From Eubacteriaceae bacterium Marseille-Q4139 (GTDB lineage: Bacteria; Bacillota; Clostridia; Lachnospirales; Lachnospiraceae), in the NCBI GenBank assembly GCA_018223415.1, contig JAGTTQ010000001.1, forward strand, positions 738,153 to 802,152: 64,000 nucleotides of DNA. The letters run 5' to 3'. The position numbers were made by a program, and so were the translations under genes. The notes under the pieces are model-generated. The model saw only the letters and a program-made list of their open reading frames with translations, was not told the DNA's origin and searched no databases. Positions 1 through 8,129 of the stretch are shown here, piece after piece (position 1 is the first letter of the stretch; each line of letters opens with the position of its first letter).

Positions 1-456
1 CGGCTTCGTCACGATGGCGCGGGCCAGGGCCACGCGCTGCTGCTGGCCGCCGGAAAGCTGGCCGGGATAGGCGTGAATCTTGTCTTCCATGCCGATCATC
101 TTTAAGGCATCGGTGATTTCCCGACGGATTTCCTCCTTCGGAAGCTTTTTGATTTTAAGGCCGAAGGCCAGGTTCTGTTCTACGGTCATGTTGGGGAACA
201 GGCTGTACTGCTGGAACACCATCCCGATCTGCCTGAGCCTTGCATCCATGTCCGTAATGTCCTTTCCTTCCAGGAAAATCTTCCCTTCCTGAACCTCCTC
301 CAGACCGGCAAGGCAGCGAAGCAGCGTACTTTTCCCGCAGCCGGACGGCCCGAGGAGCGTGAGAAGCTCTCCTTTTTCCACTTCCAGGTCGATTCCCTTT
401 AATACATGGAGGGAACCGAATTTTTTATTGATATTTTGAAAGGTTATGTAAGCCAT
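1..456 (-). CDS. ABC transporter ATP-binding protein (partial, C-terminus outside window)
   Basis: Energises the importer encoded just upstream on the same strand (1-3218). The 152 visible residues start at ATG 456 and show Walker A GPSGCGKST, the Q-loop region MVFQQYSLFP and the signature LSGGQQQR. The Walker B aspartate lies beyond the window edge. The start overlaps the stop of the preceding permease (TAATG), so translation is probably coupled. The pattern is that of the PotA/FbpC/PhnT type of ATPase used for spermidine, iron(III) or phosphonate uptake. The substrate cannot be told from this part. Confidence 0.93.
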   Translation of the reverse strand, partial: MAYITFQNINKKFGSLHVLKGIDLEVEKGELLTLLGPSGCGKSTLLRCLAGLEEVQEGKIFLEGKDITDMDARLRQIGMVFQQYSLFPNMTVEQNLAFGLKIKKLPKEEIRREITDALKMIGMEDKIHAYPGQLSGGQQQRVALARAIVTKP

Positions 457-1250
457 TATTTCTCCCTTCTCTCCTTCTGCTTATTCTGACTCTTGTGGAC
501 GGCGTAGTTGATCGCCAGCGAGATCAAAAGCAGGATGATGACGGCAGAGCTTAACTCCTGGGTATCCGCCTGCCGGTTTCTGTAAAGGAACGCCTGCGCC
601 GTCTCATACTGGGACGAGGCGATGATCTTGATAATTGCGAAATCTCCGAAAAGCCCGGCAAAGCCCATGAGCGCCGACGCCGCAAGCCCCGGGAAAATCG
701 ACGGGATCACGACGGTCACATAGCTGTAAAACTTCCGGCAGCCGAGCATCTGGGCCGCCTCCAAGATTCCTTTTGTGTTGACGGCATAGAGGCTGTTGCG
801 GATTCCCTGGTAAGTGACCGGCAGGACGAAGACGCAGTAAATGCAGGCCAGCATCACCACACGGTTTGCAAAGACCGTCCCCGACCCGGCGTACATGGAA
901 AGCACCGAGGTCGCCACAATGATACCGTTTATGGTAGTAGGGATCAGGCAGAAGATCTGCACCACCTTCTCCATGTTCGGCAGATAGACAATCACCACGT
1001 ATAACGCCAGCAAAACGCTCACGTTTGTGATGAGGACGGGAAGCGCCGAAATCACAATGCCCCTTAAGATGCCCATGAGGAACGCCTGGTTGGTAAGCGT
1101 CGAAATGTAATACTGTATGGTAAAGCCCTCGGGCAGGATGGAGATCCACCTGTCTGCCAGGGAGTAAACAAACATGACTGCGAGCGGCATAATTAAGAAT
1201 ACCGCGGCCGCTGCTTTAATGGCAAACATCGCGCCTTTATGTTCTCTCAT
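456..1250 (-). CDS. ABC transporter permease (PotC/FbpB-like, second permease)
   Basis: A 264-residue inner-membrane permease with about six hydrophobic segments. Its EAA-type loop lies around the stretch EAAQMLGCRKFYSYVTVVIP, which contacts the ATPase in this family. It starts at ATG 1250 and overlaps the stop of the other permease by four bases (ATGA). Gene order on the minus strand is binding protein, permease, permease, ATPase, which is typical of small-molecule importers of the spermidine/iron/2-aminoethylphosphonate class. Substrate is not determined. Confidence 0.9.
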   Translation of the reverse strand: MREHKGAMFAIKAAAAVFLIMPLAVMFVYSLADRWISILPEGFTIQYYISTLTNQAFLMGILRGIVISALPVLITNVSVLLALYVVIVYLPNMEKVVQIFCLIPTTINGIIVATSVLSMYAGSGTVFANRVVMLACIYCVFVLPVTYQGIRNSLYAVNTKGILEAAQMLGCRKFYSYVTVVIPSIFPGLAASALMGFAGLFGDFAIIKIIASSQYETAQAFLYRNRQADTQELSSAVIILLLISLAINYAVHKSQNKQKERREK

Positions 1251-2095
1251 GATCTCATCCCTTTCTCAAAATGCCTTTTTAAAAGGTTGGTTGCGCCAAT
1301 TTCAATCAGTACGATGGCAAGCAGCACGATGGATAAGGCGCTTCCAAGCTCCGGCCTCTGCCGCACGTCGCCCACGAACATGTCGACGATTTTGATGGGC
1401 AGCAGGGAAATGCTGTTGTTAATCAGAAGATACGGCGTGGCATAGGCTGCGACGGCGTTGGAAAACAGCATGTTGAAGGTTCCTAAAATTCCCGGCATCA
1501 TGACCGGGATTCCCACCTGGAGCCAGAACCGGCGGCTCCCGGCGTTCATGAGCCTGGCAGCTTCCTTCCACTCCCGCCGCACCTTATCGAAAGTGGGAAG
1601 AAGAAGCAGCGTCCCCATGGGAACCTGGAAATACACGTAGACGATGAACATGCCTCCCATGGAATACAGGTTATATTCCGAAAGGGGTGCAAAGCCGATG
1701 GCCCGCGCAATGAGCACGAAGACACCGGACGTGCCGAGCACCGTGATGAACGCAATCGCAAGGGGAAGCCCGCTGAAGGAGGAAGTCAGGTTTAAAAGGG
1801 ACAGATACCATGCCTTCCCGCGTCCCTTGCTGCGGCTTAAGGCCATGGCAAGGAAAAAGTCGATGAGAAGCCCCACAAACGTGGATGCAAACGTGACCCA
1901 AAGGCTGTTCTGGATGGCTGTCCGGTACACAGGCTTTTCAAAGATCTCCATGAAATACCGGAGAGAAAATCCGCCGTCTCCGCCGAAGCTTTTCGTAATC
2001 ATTCCAAATAACGGCACACATTCAAAAAGGATTACAATCAGTCCCAGAGGCAGGAATAGGAACATCCTGCCTCCGGCTTTCTTAAAATTTTTCAT
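1247..2095 (-). CDS. ABC transporter permease (PotB-like, first permease)
   Basis: A 282-residue permease of the binding-protein-dependent transport family, with an N-terminal membrane segment (LFLPLGLIVILFECVPLFG) and several more. A conserved EAA-like loop reads WKEAARLMNAGSRRFWLQVGIP. The start at ATG 2095 follows a good ribosome binding site, GGAGGAAAAT. It lies 16 bases after the solute-binding gene and overlaps the next permease, so the four genes form one operon. Confidence 0.9.
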   Translation of the reverse strand: MKNFKKAGGRMFLFLPLGLIVILFECVPLFGMITKSFGGDGGFSLRYFMEIFEKPVYRTAIQNSLWVTFASTFVGLLIDFFLAMALSRSKGRGKAWYLSLLNLTSSFSGLPLAIAFITVLGTSGVFVLIARAIGFAPLSEYNLYSMGGMFIVYVYFQVPMGTLLLLPTFDKVRREWKEAARLMNAGSRRFWLQVGIPVMMPGILGTFNMLFSNAVAAYATPYLLINNSISLLPIKIVDMFVGDVRQRPELGSALSIVLLAIVLIEIGATNLLKRHFEKGMRS

Positions 2096-2111
2096 ATTTT
2101 CCTCCGATGGC

Positions 2112-3218
2112 CTAGCCCATCAACGGGATGATCTCTTCTTCCCATCTGGTTGCGATTTCCGTGCAGACCTCCGATACGGCGTCGTTGTCCGTAAGCGGGA
2201 TGGTGTCCGTGTATTCGGCATCGTCAATCATCTTGGCGGAAAGCTCTTCCGGAATCTCCACATCGCTGCGGATCGGACGGGCATAGCCTCTGGCTCTGTC
2301 GATCTGGCCCTCATCGCTTAACAGGTATTCCACAGCCAGAGCTGCCGCATGAGGATGCGGCGCATATTTGTTGATTAAGAGGCAGTAGCCGGACTGGATG
2401 GCGCCGTCCTGCATGATATGGCAGTCCAGGTTGGCATCCGGGTTGATCTCGCTCACCAGCTCTTTATACCGCAGGGTCTGATAATCCCAGTGAAGGTAAA
2501 GGTCAACCTCGCCTCTTGCCATTCTCTCCTGGCTGTAATCGCCGGCATCCAGGCGGCCTGCCGCGGCCAGCTCCTTGAAGAACTCGATGGCCGGGTCGAT
2601 GTTGTCGATGCCGCCGCCGAGGGCATATGCACAGGACAGCACTGCCATCTGGGAGGAAGCGCCGCGGACTACGTCGCCGATGGTGACGCGGCACTCACTG
2701 TTTTTTAAATCTGCCCAGGACGTAATCGGCGTACCGATGTTGTCAAGGTTCTGAAGGCTGCTCATGGTTCCAAGGTAGCTGATAACCCATTTTCCGTCGG
2801 GATCCTTTGCCCAGTCGGGAATGGAGTCCCAGGTGGTCGCCTTATAGGGCTGCACCACGTCCATCTCCACGGCCATGGGCCCGAACGCCTGGCCCACATC
2901 GCCGATGTCCTTGGTCGGGGCGTCTTTTTCATTTTCAAAAGTCGAAAGCTCTTCTGCGGAGCTCATATCGCTGTCTGTATGGGAAATTCCGTAGGTGTCT
3001 GTGATGGCCTGCCAGCTTCCTGCCCAGTTCGCCCAGTCATCCGGCATTCCGACGGAGGCAACGGCCCCCTCTTTCTTTGCTTCTTCCACAATCTCATCCA
3101 GAGTTAAGGACGTGAGATCGACGGTTTCCTTGGCCTCTGCACTGCTGCATGCCGTAAGGAGCGTGGCCGCGGCACATACATACGCCGCCGTACGGATCAG
3201 TTTTTTCTTCATTTTCAT
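2112..3218 (-). CDS. Extracellular solute-binding lipoprotein of ABC importer
   Basis: A 368-residue binding protein. It has a lipoprotein signal peptide with lipobox LLTAC about 24 residues in, so it should be anchored to the outer face of the membrane. The mature part has the look of family 1/6 periplasmic binding proteins (PotD/AfuA class), with WKDL-like and LL-rich two-lobe features. It is first in the importer operon, consistent with higher expression of the binding protein. Ligand is unknown; candidates are polyamine, iron(III) or phosphonate-type compounds. Confidence 0.88.
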   Translation of the reverse strand: MKMKKKLIRTAAYVCAAATLLTACSSAEAKETVDLTSLTLDEIVEEAKKEGAVASVGMPDDWANWAGSWQAITDTYGISHTDSDMSSAEELSTFENEKDAPTKDIGDVGQAFGPMAVEMDVVQPYKATTWDSIPDWAKDPDGKWVISYLGTMSSLQNLDNIGTPITSWADLKNSECRVTIGDVVRGASSQMAVLSCAYALGGGIDNIDPAIEFFKELAAAGRLDAGDYSQERMARGEVDLYLHWDYQTLRYKELVSEINPDANLDCHIMQDGAIQSGYCLLINKYAPHPHAAALAVEYLLSDEGQIDRARGYARPIRSDVEIPEELSAKMIDDAEYTDTIPLTDNDAVSEVCTEIATRWEEEIIPLMG

Positions 3219-3328
3219 GGATACTCATTCCTCCTGATTCATTCTCTCTTCGTTTTTCTGTACGCCAACAGTATAACAGCAGGCAGCACTTGGCAGCTAT
3301 CAGGATTCCGATAAATGGCCGTAAAAAA

Positions 3329-3373
3329 GACGGCTAAACCATGTAAAATGGCAGCCGCCTGTGTATAGCCGTC
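3329..3373 (-). terminator. Intrinsic terminator after csoR
   Basis: Inverted arms GACGGCTA and TAGCCGTC. On the minus strand they are followed by TTTTTTA, downstream of the copA-csoR operon. This fits the end of that transcript and insulates the next importer operon. Confidence 0.7.
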
Positions 3374-3405
3374 CTGGGGGAATGTAAAAATTTTGTAAAA
3401 ACGGC

Positions 3406-3468
3406 GGGTACCAAGGGCAGAAATCCTCCTGTAAGCAAGCTTACGTCGGATTTCTGTCTTTGTTACCC
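3406..3468. repeat. Long imperfect hairpin just after csoR
   Basis: Arms pair GGGTA near 3406 with TACCC near 3466, then CAGAAATCC with GGATTTCTG, and GTAAGC with GCTTAC at the tip. A short T-run follows on the minus strand. It may be a first terminator for the copper operon or a dispersed palindromic repeat; only one copy is visible in this window. Confidence 0.5.
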
Positions 3469-3476
3469 TGGTATCA

Positions 3477-3785
3477 TCACATCATTTTCTTTATTGTCTC
3501 GCAAAGCTCGGCAACGGCCTCTTCTTCCTTGCCGTTTTTGATGTCCTCCACCACGCAGGTGCGGATATGGCTGGACAAAAGAACCTTACAGAAACCGTTT
3601 AACGCCGCCTGAACGGCCGAAACCTGAACCAGGATGTCCGTACAGTAGCGGTCGTCCTGAACCATGGATTTGATGCCGCGCACCTGGCCTTCGATCCGGT
3701 TTAAGCGCCGGATCAGATCCTTTTCTTCCTCGGGATCCCGGTATTTATGGCGGCAGGCGCACTCCTCTTTCTCTCTCTCTTCCAA
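3477..3785 (-). CDS. csoR: Copper-sensing transcriptional repressor CsoR
   Basis: A 102-residue member of the CsoR/RcnR (DUF156) family, which represses copper export genes until Cu(I) binds. The Cu-binding set is visible: Cys in DDRYC, then His and Cys in SSHIRTC, in the C-x(24)-H-x(3)-C spacing. The start codon appears to be TTG at 3785, seven bases after GGAGG. It is 13 bases after copA, so the repressor is made from the operon it controls. The N-terminus carries an extra CACRH motif that could also bind metal. Confidence 0.93.
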   Translation of the reverse strand: MEEREKEECACRHKYRDPEEEKDLIRRLNRIEGQVRGIKSMVQDDRYCTDILVQVSAVQAALNGFCKVLLSSHIRTCVVEDIKNGKEEEAVAELCETIKKMM

Positions 3786-3798
3786 ACGTTTTCCTCCT

Positions 3799-4002
3799 CT
3801 AGCCTACGACCTTGTAATCCTGGTCTTCCACGGCCTTTTTCAGGGTGTCAAAGGGCACTTCCTCGCTCATGGTGACGACGGCCGTTCCCTCCTTGTGGCT
3901 TACGGCTGCGCTCTCCACGCCCGGGATAGCCTCCAGACACTTCTTCACTCTCGCCTCACAGTGCTCGCACATCATGCCTTCGATCTTCATTGTCTTTTCC
4001 AT
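3799..4002 (-). CDS. copZ: Possible stand-alone CopZ from internal start within copA
   Basis: The last 67 codons of copA begin with ATG at 4002, preceded nine bases upstream by AAGGAG (4012-4017). Read alone it would be a typical-size CopZ copper chaperone with the MxCxxC site. The frame is the same as copA, so both a fused and a free form could be made. Internal initiation is inferred from the ribosome binding site only. Confidence 0.5.
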   Translation of the reverse strand: MEKTMKIEGMMCEHCEARVKKCLEAIPGVESAAVSHKEGTAVVTMSEEVPFDTLKKAVEDQDYKVVG

Positions 4003-6309
4003 AGATTTTGTCTCCTTTTTCTTTTTTGCTTTTATTTTTTTGTCCCTGTCGGAACGGTGCATGTCAAAGAAATTGAGCCGCAGCGCGTTGGAAACAACGC
4101 AGAAGCTGGAAAGGCTCATGGCAGCCGCGCCAAACATGGGGTTGAGCTTCCATCCAAAGATCGGGATCCATAAGCCCATGGCGAGGGGGATTCCGATCAC
4201 GTTATAAAAGAAGGCCCAGAACAGGTTTTCATGGATGTTCCGGAGGGTCGCCCGGCTTAAGCGGATGGCCGCCGGCACGTCGCTTAAGCGGCTCTTCATC
4301 AGAACCACGTCGGCCGCGTCGATGGCAATGTCGGTTCCTGCGCCGATGGCGATTCCGATGTCTGCGCGGGTCAGGGCCGGCGCGTCGTTGATGCCGTCGC
4401 CCACCATGGCGACGCGTCCCTTGGATTTTAAGGAACGGATCACGCTCTCCTTGCCGTCCGGCAGAACGCCTGCGATGACCTCGTCGACACCGGCCTGGGC
4501 GCCGATGGCCTTCGCCGTCCTCTCGTTGTCACCGGTTAACATCACCACGCGGATGCCCATGTTCTGAAGCTCTTTTACGGCCTGCGGGCTGTCCTCTTTT
4601 ATGGTATCGGCCACGGCGATGATGCCGAGAAGCGTCTTGTTTTTCGCAAAGAATAATGGAGTCTTTCCGGCTTCCGCCAGGGCCTCCGCCTGCTTTTTCA
4701 TGGCCTCCGGCACGTCTGCGCGGCTTCCGATGAAGGAAAGGTTTCCGCCAAACAGCTCTTCCCCGGAAAGCTTCGCCGTAAGCCCGTTTCCTGGAAGCGC
4801 CGCAAAATCTGTCACATCCCCGGCCTCAATGCCGTCTTCCTCAGCCTTTTTGAGCACCGCTTTCGCCAGGGGATGCTCGCTCTTTTTCTCAAGAGCGCAG
4901 GCCAGGGAGAGAAGCTCTCGTTCCGAAAGCCCAGCAGCCGGGAGAAGCTCCGTCACCTTCGGCTCGCCGCTTGTGATGGTTCCTGTTTTATCTAAGGCCA
5001 CAATCTCCGTCCGCCCGGTTTCCTCTAAGGACACGGCCGTCTTAAAGAGGATGCCGTTTTTCGCACCCATGCCGTTTCCCACCATGATGGCCACCGGCGT
5101 CGCAAGGCCGAGGGCACAGGGGCAGCTGATGACGAGGACGGAAATTCCCCTCGCCAGGGCAAAGCCAGCCGTCTCGCCGGCAAGGAGCCAGCCAACAATC
5201 GTAAGGAGCGCGATGGCGATGACCGCCGGCACGAACACGCCGGATACCTTGTCGGCCACCTTTGCAATGGGCGCCTTCGTGGCCGCCGCATCGCTCACCA
5301 TTTTAATAATCTGGGACAGGGTCGTATCCTCGCCGACGCGGGTCGCTTCACAGCGGATAAAGCCCGACTGGTTAACCGTGGCCGCCGAAACCATGTCCCC
5401 GGCCTCTTTATCCACCGGGATACTCTCGCCGGTGAGGGCCGCCTCGTTGACGGCGCTGCTTCCTGTGAGGACGACGCCGTCCACCGGGATGTTCTCCCCC
5501 GGCCGCACCACGAAAATATCGCCTTTCTTCACCTGGGCGATGGGAACCACGGTTTCCTTTCCGTCACGTTCCACCACGGCCGTCTTCGGCGCCAGCTTCA
5601 TCAGGCCCTTTAAGGCGTCCGTCGTCCGCCCCTTCGACCTGGCCTCTAACATCTTCCCGACGGTAATGAGCGTCAGGATCATGGCTGCCGACTCAAAGTA
5701 GAACTCGTGCATGTAGGTCATGACGCCTTCCATGTCGCCGTGAAGCTGGGCATTGCTCATGGCAAAGAGCGCGTAGGTACTCCAGACAAAAGAAGCGCCG
5801 GAGCCGAGGGCCACCAGCGTATCCATGTTGGGCGCGCCGTGGAGAAGGCCCTTAAAGCCGCTTATGAAAAATTTCTGGTTGATGACCATGACGATTCCCG
5901 CAAGGAGAAGCTGGAGAATCCCCATGGCCACATGGTTTTCCGCAAAAAATCCCGGCACCGGCCAGCCCCACATCATATGTCCCATGGAAAAGTACATAAG
6001 AATAAGAAGAAAGCCGAGCGATGCAATCAGCCGTCTTTTTAAAACCGGCGTCTCATGATCGGCAAGCGCCTCCTCGTCCGCGGAAAGCGACGATGCCGCC
6101 ACGGCCTCATCGCCCTTTAAGGACGCGCCGTATCCGGCATTCACAACAGCCGCCACAATATCTGACGGCGCTGCCGTCCCCTCGACGCCCATGGAATTCG
6201 TCAGAAGGCTGACGGAACAGGACGTGACGCCGGGCACCTTGGAAACAGCCTTTTCCACACGGGCGCTGCATGCCGCGCAGCTCATTCCGGTAACTGTATA
6301 TTGTTCCAT
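3799..6309 (-). CDS. copA: Cu(+)-exporting P1B-type ATPase CopA with C-terminal CopZ-like domain
   Basis: An 836-residue copper pump. Domains in order: N-terminal heavy-metal domain with GMSCAACS (residues 8-15), membrane region, actuator motif TGES (about 293), CPC in the transport helix (396-398), phosphorylation motif DKTGT (440-444), HP (479-480) and GDGIND (637-642). A basic Lys-rich linker at 753-768 is followed by a second heavy-metal domain with MCEHC (780-784). The C-terminal metal domain is unusual for CopA and looks like a fused CopZ chaperone. It exports Cu(I) across the membrane. Confidence 0.96.
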   Translation of the reverse strand: MEQYTVTGMSCAACSARVEKAVSKVPGVTSCSVSLLTNSMGVEGTAAPSDIVAAVVNAGYGASLKGDEAVAASSLSADEEALADHETPVLKRRLIASLGFLLILMYFSMGHMMWGWPVPGFFAENHVAMGILQLLLAGIVMVINQKFFISGFKGLLHGAPNMDTLVALGSGASFVWSTYALFAMSNAQLHGDMEGVMTYMHEFYFESAAMILTLITVGKMLEARSKGRTTDALKGLMKLAPKTAVVERDGKETVVPIAQVKKGDIFVVRPGENIPVDGVVLTGSSAVNEAALTGESIPVDKEAGDMVSAATVNQSGFIRCEATRVGEDTTLSQIIKMVSDAAATKAPIAKVADKVSGVFVPAVIAIALLTIVGWLLAGETAGFALARGISVLVISCPCALGLATPVAIMVGNGMGAKNGILFKTAVSLEETGRTEIVALDKTGTITSGEPKVTELLPAAGLSERELLSLACALEKKSEHPLAKAVLKKAEEDGIEAGDVTDFAALPGNGLTAKLSGEELFGGNLSFIGSRADVPEAMKKQAEALAEAGKTPLFFAKNKTLLGIIAVADTIKEDSPQAVKELQNMGIRVVMLTGDNERTAKAIGAQAGVDEVIAGVLPDGKESVIRSLKSKGRVAMVGDGINDAPALTRADIGIAIGAGTDIAIDAADVVLMKSRLSDVPAAIRLSRATLRNIHENLFWAFFYNVIGIPLAMGLWIPIFGWKLNPMFGAAAMSLSSFCVVSNALRLNFFDMHRSDRDKKIKAKKKKETKSMEKTMKIEGMMCEHCEARVKKCLEAIPGVESAAVSHKEGTAVVTMSEEVPFDTLKKAVEDQDYKVVG

Positions 6310-6424
6310 TTTCGATCCCTCCTGGTATCTGACAATGCTTTTACACGCAGGCGCGCGTCTTGCTCCCGGCCGCTTTCCGGCCTGCGGCGGAGTCCGGATG
6401 GGACTGCCCCTCGCGCCTCTTTTT

Positions 6425-6441
6425 ATACCCTTACTAGGTAT
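6425..6441. promoter_or_regulatory. CsoR-type operator at copA promoter
   Basis: Inverted arms ATACC and GGTAT are separated by seven bases. The site lies just downstream of the copA -10 box, where a bound repressor would block transcription. It resembles known CsoR sites (ATACCC-type arms), which fits the csoR gene in the operon. Confidence 0.65.
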
Positions 6442-6447
6442 GCCTAT

Positions 6448-6475
6448 ATCATATCATAAAATCGGCCGTTGTCAA
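6448..6475 (-). promoter_or_regulatory. copA-csoR promoter
   Basis: On the minus strand, -35 TTGACA (6470-6475) and -10 TATGAT (6448-6453) are 16 bases apart. They point at copA and are directly followed by the CsoR-type palindrome. Confidence 0.72.
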
Positions 6476-6486
6476 GAGAGAAGTGA

Positions 6487-6528
6487 AAAAAAGACGCATC
6501 ATTCCTTCTATCTCTAATAGGATGATGC
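6487..6528 (-). terminator. Terminator after ribosomal protein L25 gene
   Basis: Arms GCATCAT (6496-6502) and ATGATGC (6522-6528), extended by CCT/AGG, are followed on the minus strand by TCTTTTTTT. The position fits the end of the L25 transcript. Confidence 0.8.
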
Positions 6529-6565
6529 GCCTGTCTGAATTTTTTATTCTATGATTTTCCTGCCT

Positions 6566-7156
6566 TTATTCGGCCGTTCCCTCTGCGGCGTCCTCCGCTT
6601 CAGAAGCTTCCGCGTTCTTCACAGGAGAAACCGTCACGACAACGGCGTCCAGATCCGCCATCAGATCCACGTCTTTATCGGAGGCGATGGCCAGGTCCCT
6701 GACTTTAATGGAATCTCCCACATGCAGATTTCCCACATCCAGCTCAATCTTTTCCACAAGCGCTGCCGGAACAGCCTTGTAGGGAATTTCTTCCATAAGC
6801 TGCTGCAAAACGCCCGCCGTCACCTTATCATGGTTTAGCAGGCGGATTTCCGCAACGGAATGTACCTTCTCCCCGCTTACGAGCGCCTGGAAGTCGATCT
6901 CATCCACCTGGTTTTTAAGGGGATTGTAGTCAATCTCTTTAATCAGGACGTTCCTCTTCTCTCCGTCCACATCCAGCATGATCTGGCTTCCTTTTTTGTT
7001 TGTCTTCACAAGGCGCTCCACATCTGCCTTCTGCATCTTCACCGGCACAGACTCCTTCATTTCCCTGCCGAATACGATTCCCGTAACATATCCCTCTCGT
7101 CTGAGTTTTTTCGCCTTGACATCCATTGTTCTTTTTTCAGCTTTTAAAGTATTCAT
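6566..7156 (-). CDS. rplY: 50S ribosomal protein L25 / general stress protein Ctc
   Basis: A 196-residue protein of the L25/TL5/CTC family, which binds 5S rRNA. The N-terminal half (about 1-95) is the L25 fold and the C-terminal half is the beta-rich TL5 extension (region with GEKVHSVAEI and LHVGDSIKV). An acidic Ala/Glu-rich tail ends the protein. It is monocistronic, with its own promoter far upstream and its own terminator. Confidence 0.92.
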   Translation of the reverse strand: MNTLKAEKRTMDVKAKKLRREGYVTGIVFGREMKESVPVKMQKADVERLVKTNKKGSQIMLDVDGEKRNVLIKEIDYNPLKNQVDEIDFQALVSGEKVHSVAEIRLLNHDKVTAGVLQQLMEEIPYKAVPAALVEKIELDVGNLHVGDSIKVRDLAIASDKDVDLMADLDAVVVTVSPVKNAEASEAEDAAEGTAE

Positions 7157-7570
7157 TTATCTTTTCCTCCATCAAACTGATATAACGGATTGCTTATCGG
7201 CCTATGTTCCTGTTTCGCAAACTCCTTTGGGAAAACCGCGCGGGACGGGCAGAAGTGCCTGCCGCAGACGGCAGACCCGCAGGCGGGATTTTATTCCTGA
7301 TAGGTCTTGGTAAGTAACCTTTCTTTTTGTTACAACCGTATTATAACATCTATATTTTAAAATGCAAGAGGGAATTTTATTTTTTTAGATGCCTGCGATC
7401 CGCTCCCGGCAAGCCTCCGGCTCAAAAAAAGATTTCCCATATAGAAAAAACGGAACAGGCCATGTCTGACAGCGGCGAGGCCATCGGTTCCCTGGACACC
7501 ATGGCCCAGCCGCGGCTTCCGAAGCTTCTCTCTTGCTGATAAAAAACTTTTGCAAATTCAGCAGACGTGG
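7157..7570. other. Intergenic region between L25 gene and hicAB
   Basis: About 400 bases with no convincing gene. It holds the L25 promoter near 7340-7367 and, on the minus strand between promoter and L25, GC-rich hairpins around 7220-7285 (for example TGCCG/CGGCA arms) that would form in the 5' leader. The stretch 7440-7540 looks like eroded coding sequence but has no recognisable product. Confidence 0.5.
7340..7367 (-). promoter_or_regulatory. Promoter for L25 gene
   Basis: On the minus strand, -35 TTGCAT (7362-7367) and -10 TATAAT (7340-7345) are 16 bases apart. The leader to the L25 start would be about 180 bases and contains GC-rich hairpins. Confidence 0.6.
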
Positions 7571-7597
7571 TATAATGTTCATAACGTGAACATTATA
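7571..7597 (+). promoter_or_regulatory. hicAB promoter with perfect palindromic operator
   Basis: A perfect inverted repeat with 11-base arms TATAATGTTCA and TGAACATTATA and a five-base centre. The left arm contains the -10 box TATAAT; a weak -35 (TTTTGC) lies 17 bases upstream. A protein bound here would cover -10 and the start site, the usual layout for toxin-antitoxin autoregulation. Confidence 0.65.
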
Positions 7598-7668
7598 CCT
7601 GCAAATATCCTTCACACATTGCGTTTAACAAAACGCGGCGCCCTGACAGAAAGGATGTGATTCATCCA

Positions 7669-7917
7669 ATGCCGACACTGGATAAAATTTACATGGCAGT
7701 CATGTGCGGTACGAAAGATGGAAATATTCGATTTGCAGAGCTTCAAAAGCTCCTTTCGTCCTTGGGGTTTCAGGTACGCATAAAGGGGGATCATTTTATC
7801 TATTATAAAAACGGAGTAGATGAAATTATCAACATTCAGCCCCACGGCAGCAACGCCAAACCTTACCAGGTAAAGCAAGTCAGAAATATAATACTGAAAT
7901 ACAAACTGGAGGTGTAA
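7669..7917 (+). CDS. hicA: HicA-family toxin (mRNA interferase)
   Basis: A small (82-residue) protein with the double-stranded-RNA-binding-like HicA fold: the region FAELQKLLSSLGF, then the catalytic His in KGDHFIYYK, then a basic end. HicA toxins cleave mRNA and are neutralised by HicB. I chose ATG 7669 because the ribosome-binding-like GGATGTGA sits eight bases ahead; a GTG at 7657 is also in frame. hicB follows after two bases, so the pair is an operon. Confidence 0.8.
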   Translation: MPTLDKIYMAVMCGTKDGNIRFAELQKLLSSLGFQVRIKGDHFIYYKNGVDEIINIQPHGSNAKPYQVKQVRNIILKYKLEV

Positions 7918-7919
7918 AT

Positions 7920-8129
7920 ATGCATAAATACGAACGCATCATTTTCTGGTCAGAAGAAGACGGCCGCTGGCTGGTCGATGTCCCGGAGCTCTCCGGCTGT
8001 ATGGCAGACGGCAGTACGCCATATGAGGCGCTGCAAAATGCGGAACAGGTCATCTCCGAATGGATTGAAACCGCCAAGGCTCTTGGCCGGCCCATCCCTG
8101 AGCCAAAAGGCCGGCTTCTTTACGCATAA
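7920..8129 (+). CDS. hicB: HicB-family antitoxin (short form)
   Basis: A 69-residue HicB-like protein: the fold-defining stretch SEEDGRWLVDVPELSGC, then the helix ALQNAEQVISEWIETAK, and the tail GRPIPEPKGR typical of short HicB proteins. It has no helix-turn-helix or ribbon-helix-helix DNA-binding domain. Its last four codons and stop lie inside the 166-bp direct repeat that begins at 8115. It should neutralise HicA by direct binding. Confidence 0.8.
   Translation: MHKYERIIFWSEEDGRWLVDVPELSGCMADGSTPYEALQNAEQVISEWIETAKALGRPIPEPKGRLLYA

Noticed and set aside
4601..5701. 366-codon frame opposite copA
   Set aside because: Ser/Pro/Arg-rich translation with no domain; explained by codon bias of copA on the other strand.
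7385..7615. 76-codon minus-strand frame between the L25 gene and hicAB
   Set aside because: It runs through the hicAB palindrome, has no ribosome site, and gives a protein with no recognisable features.
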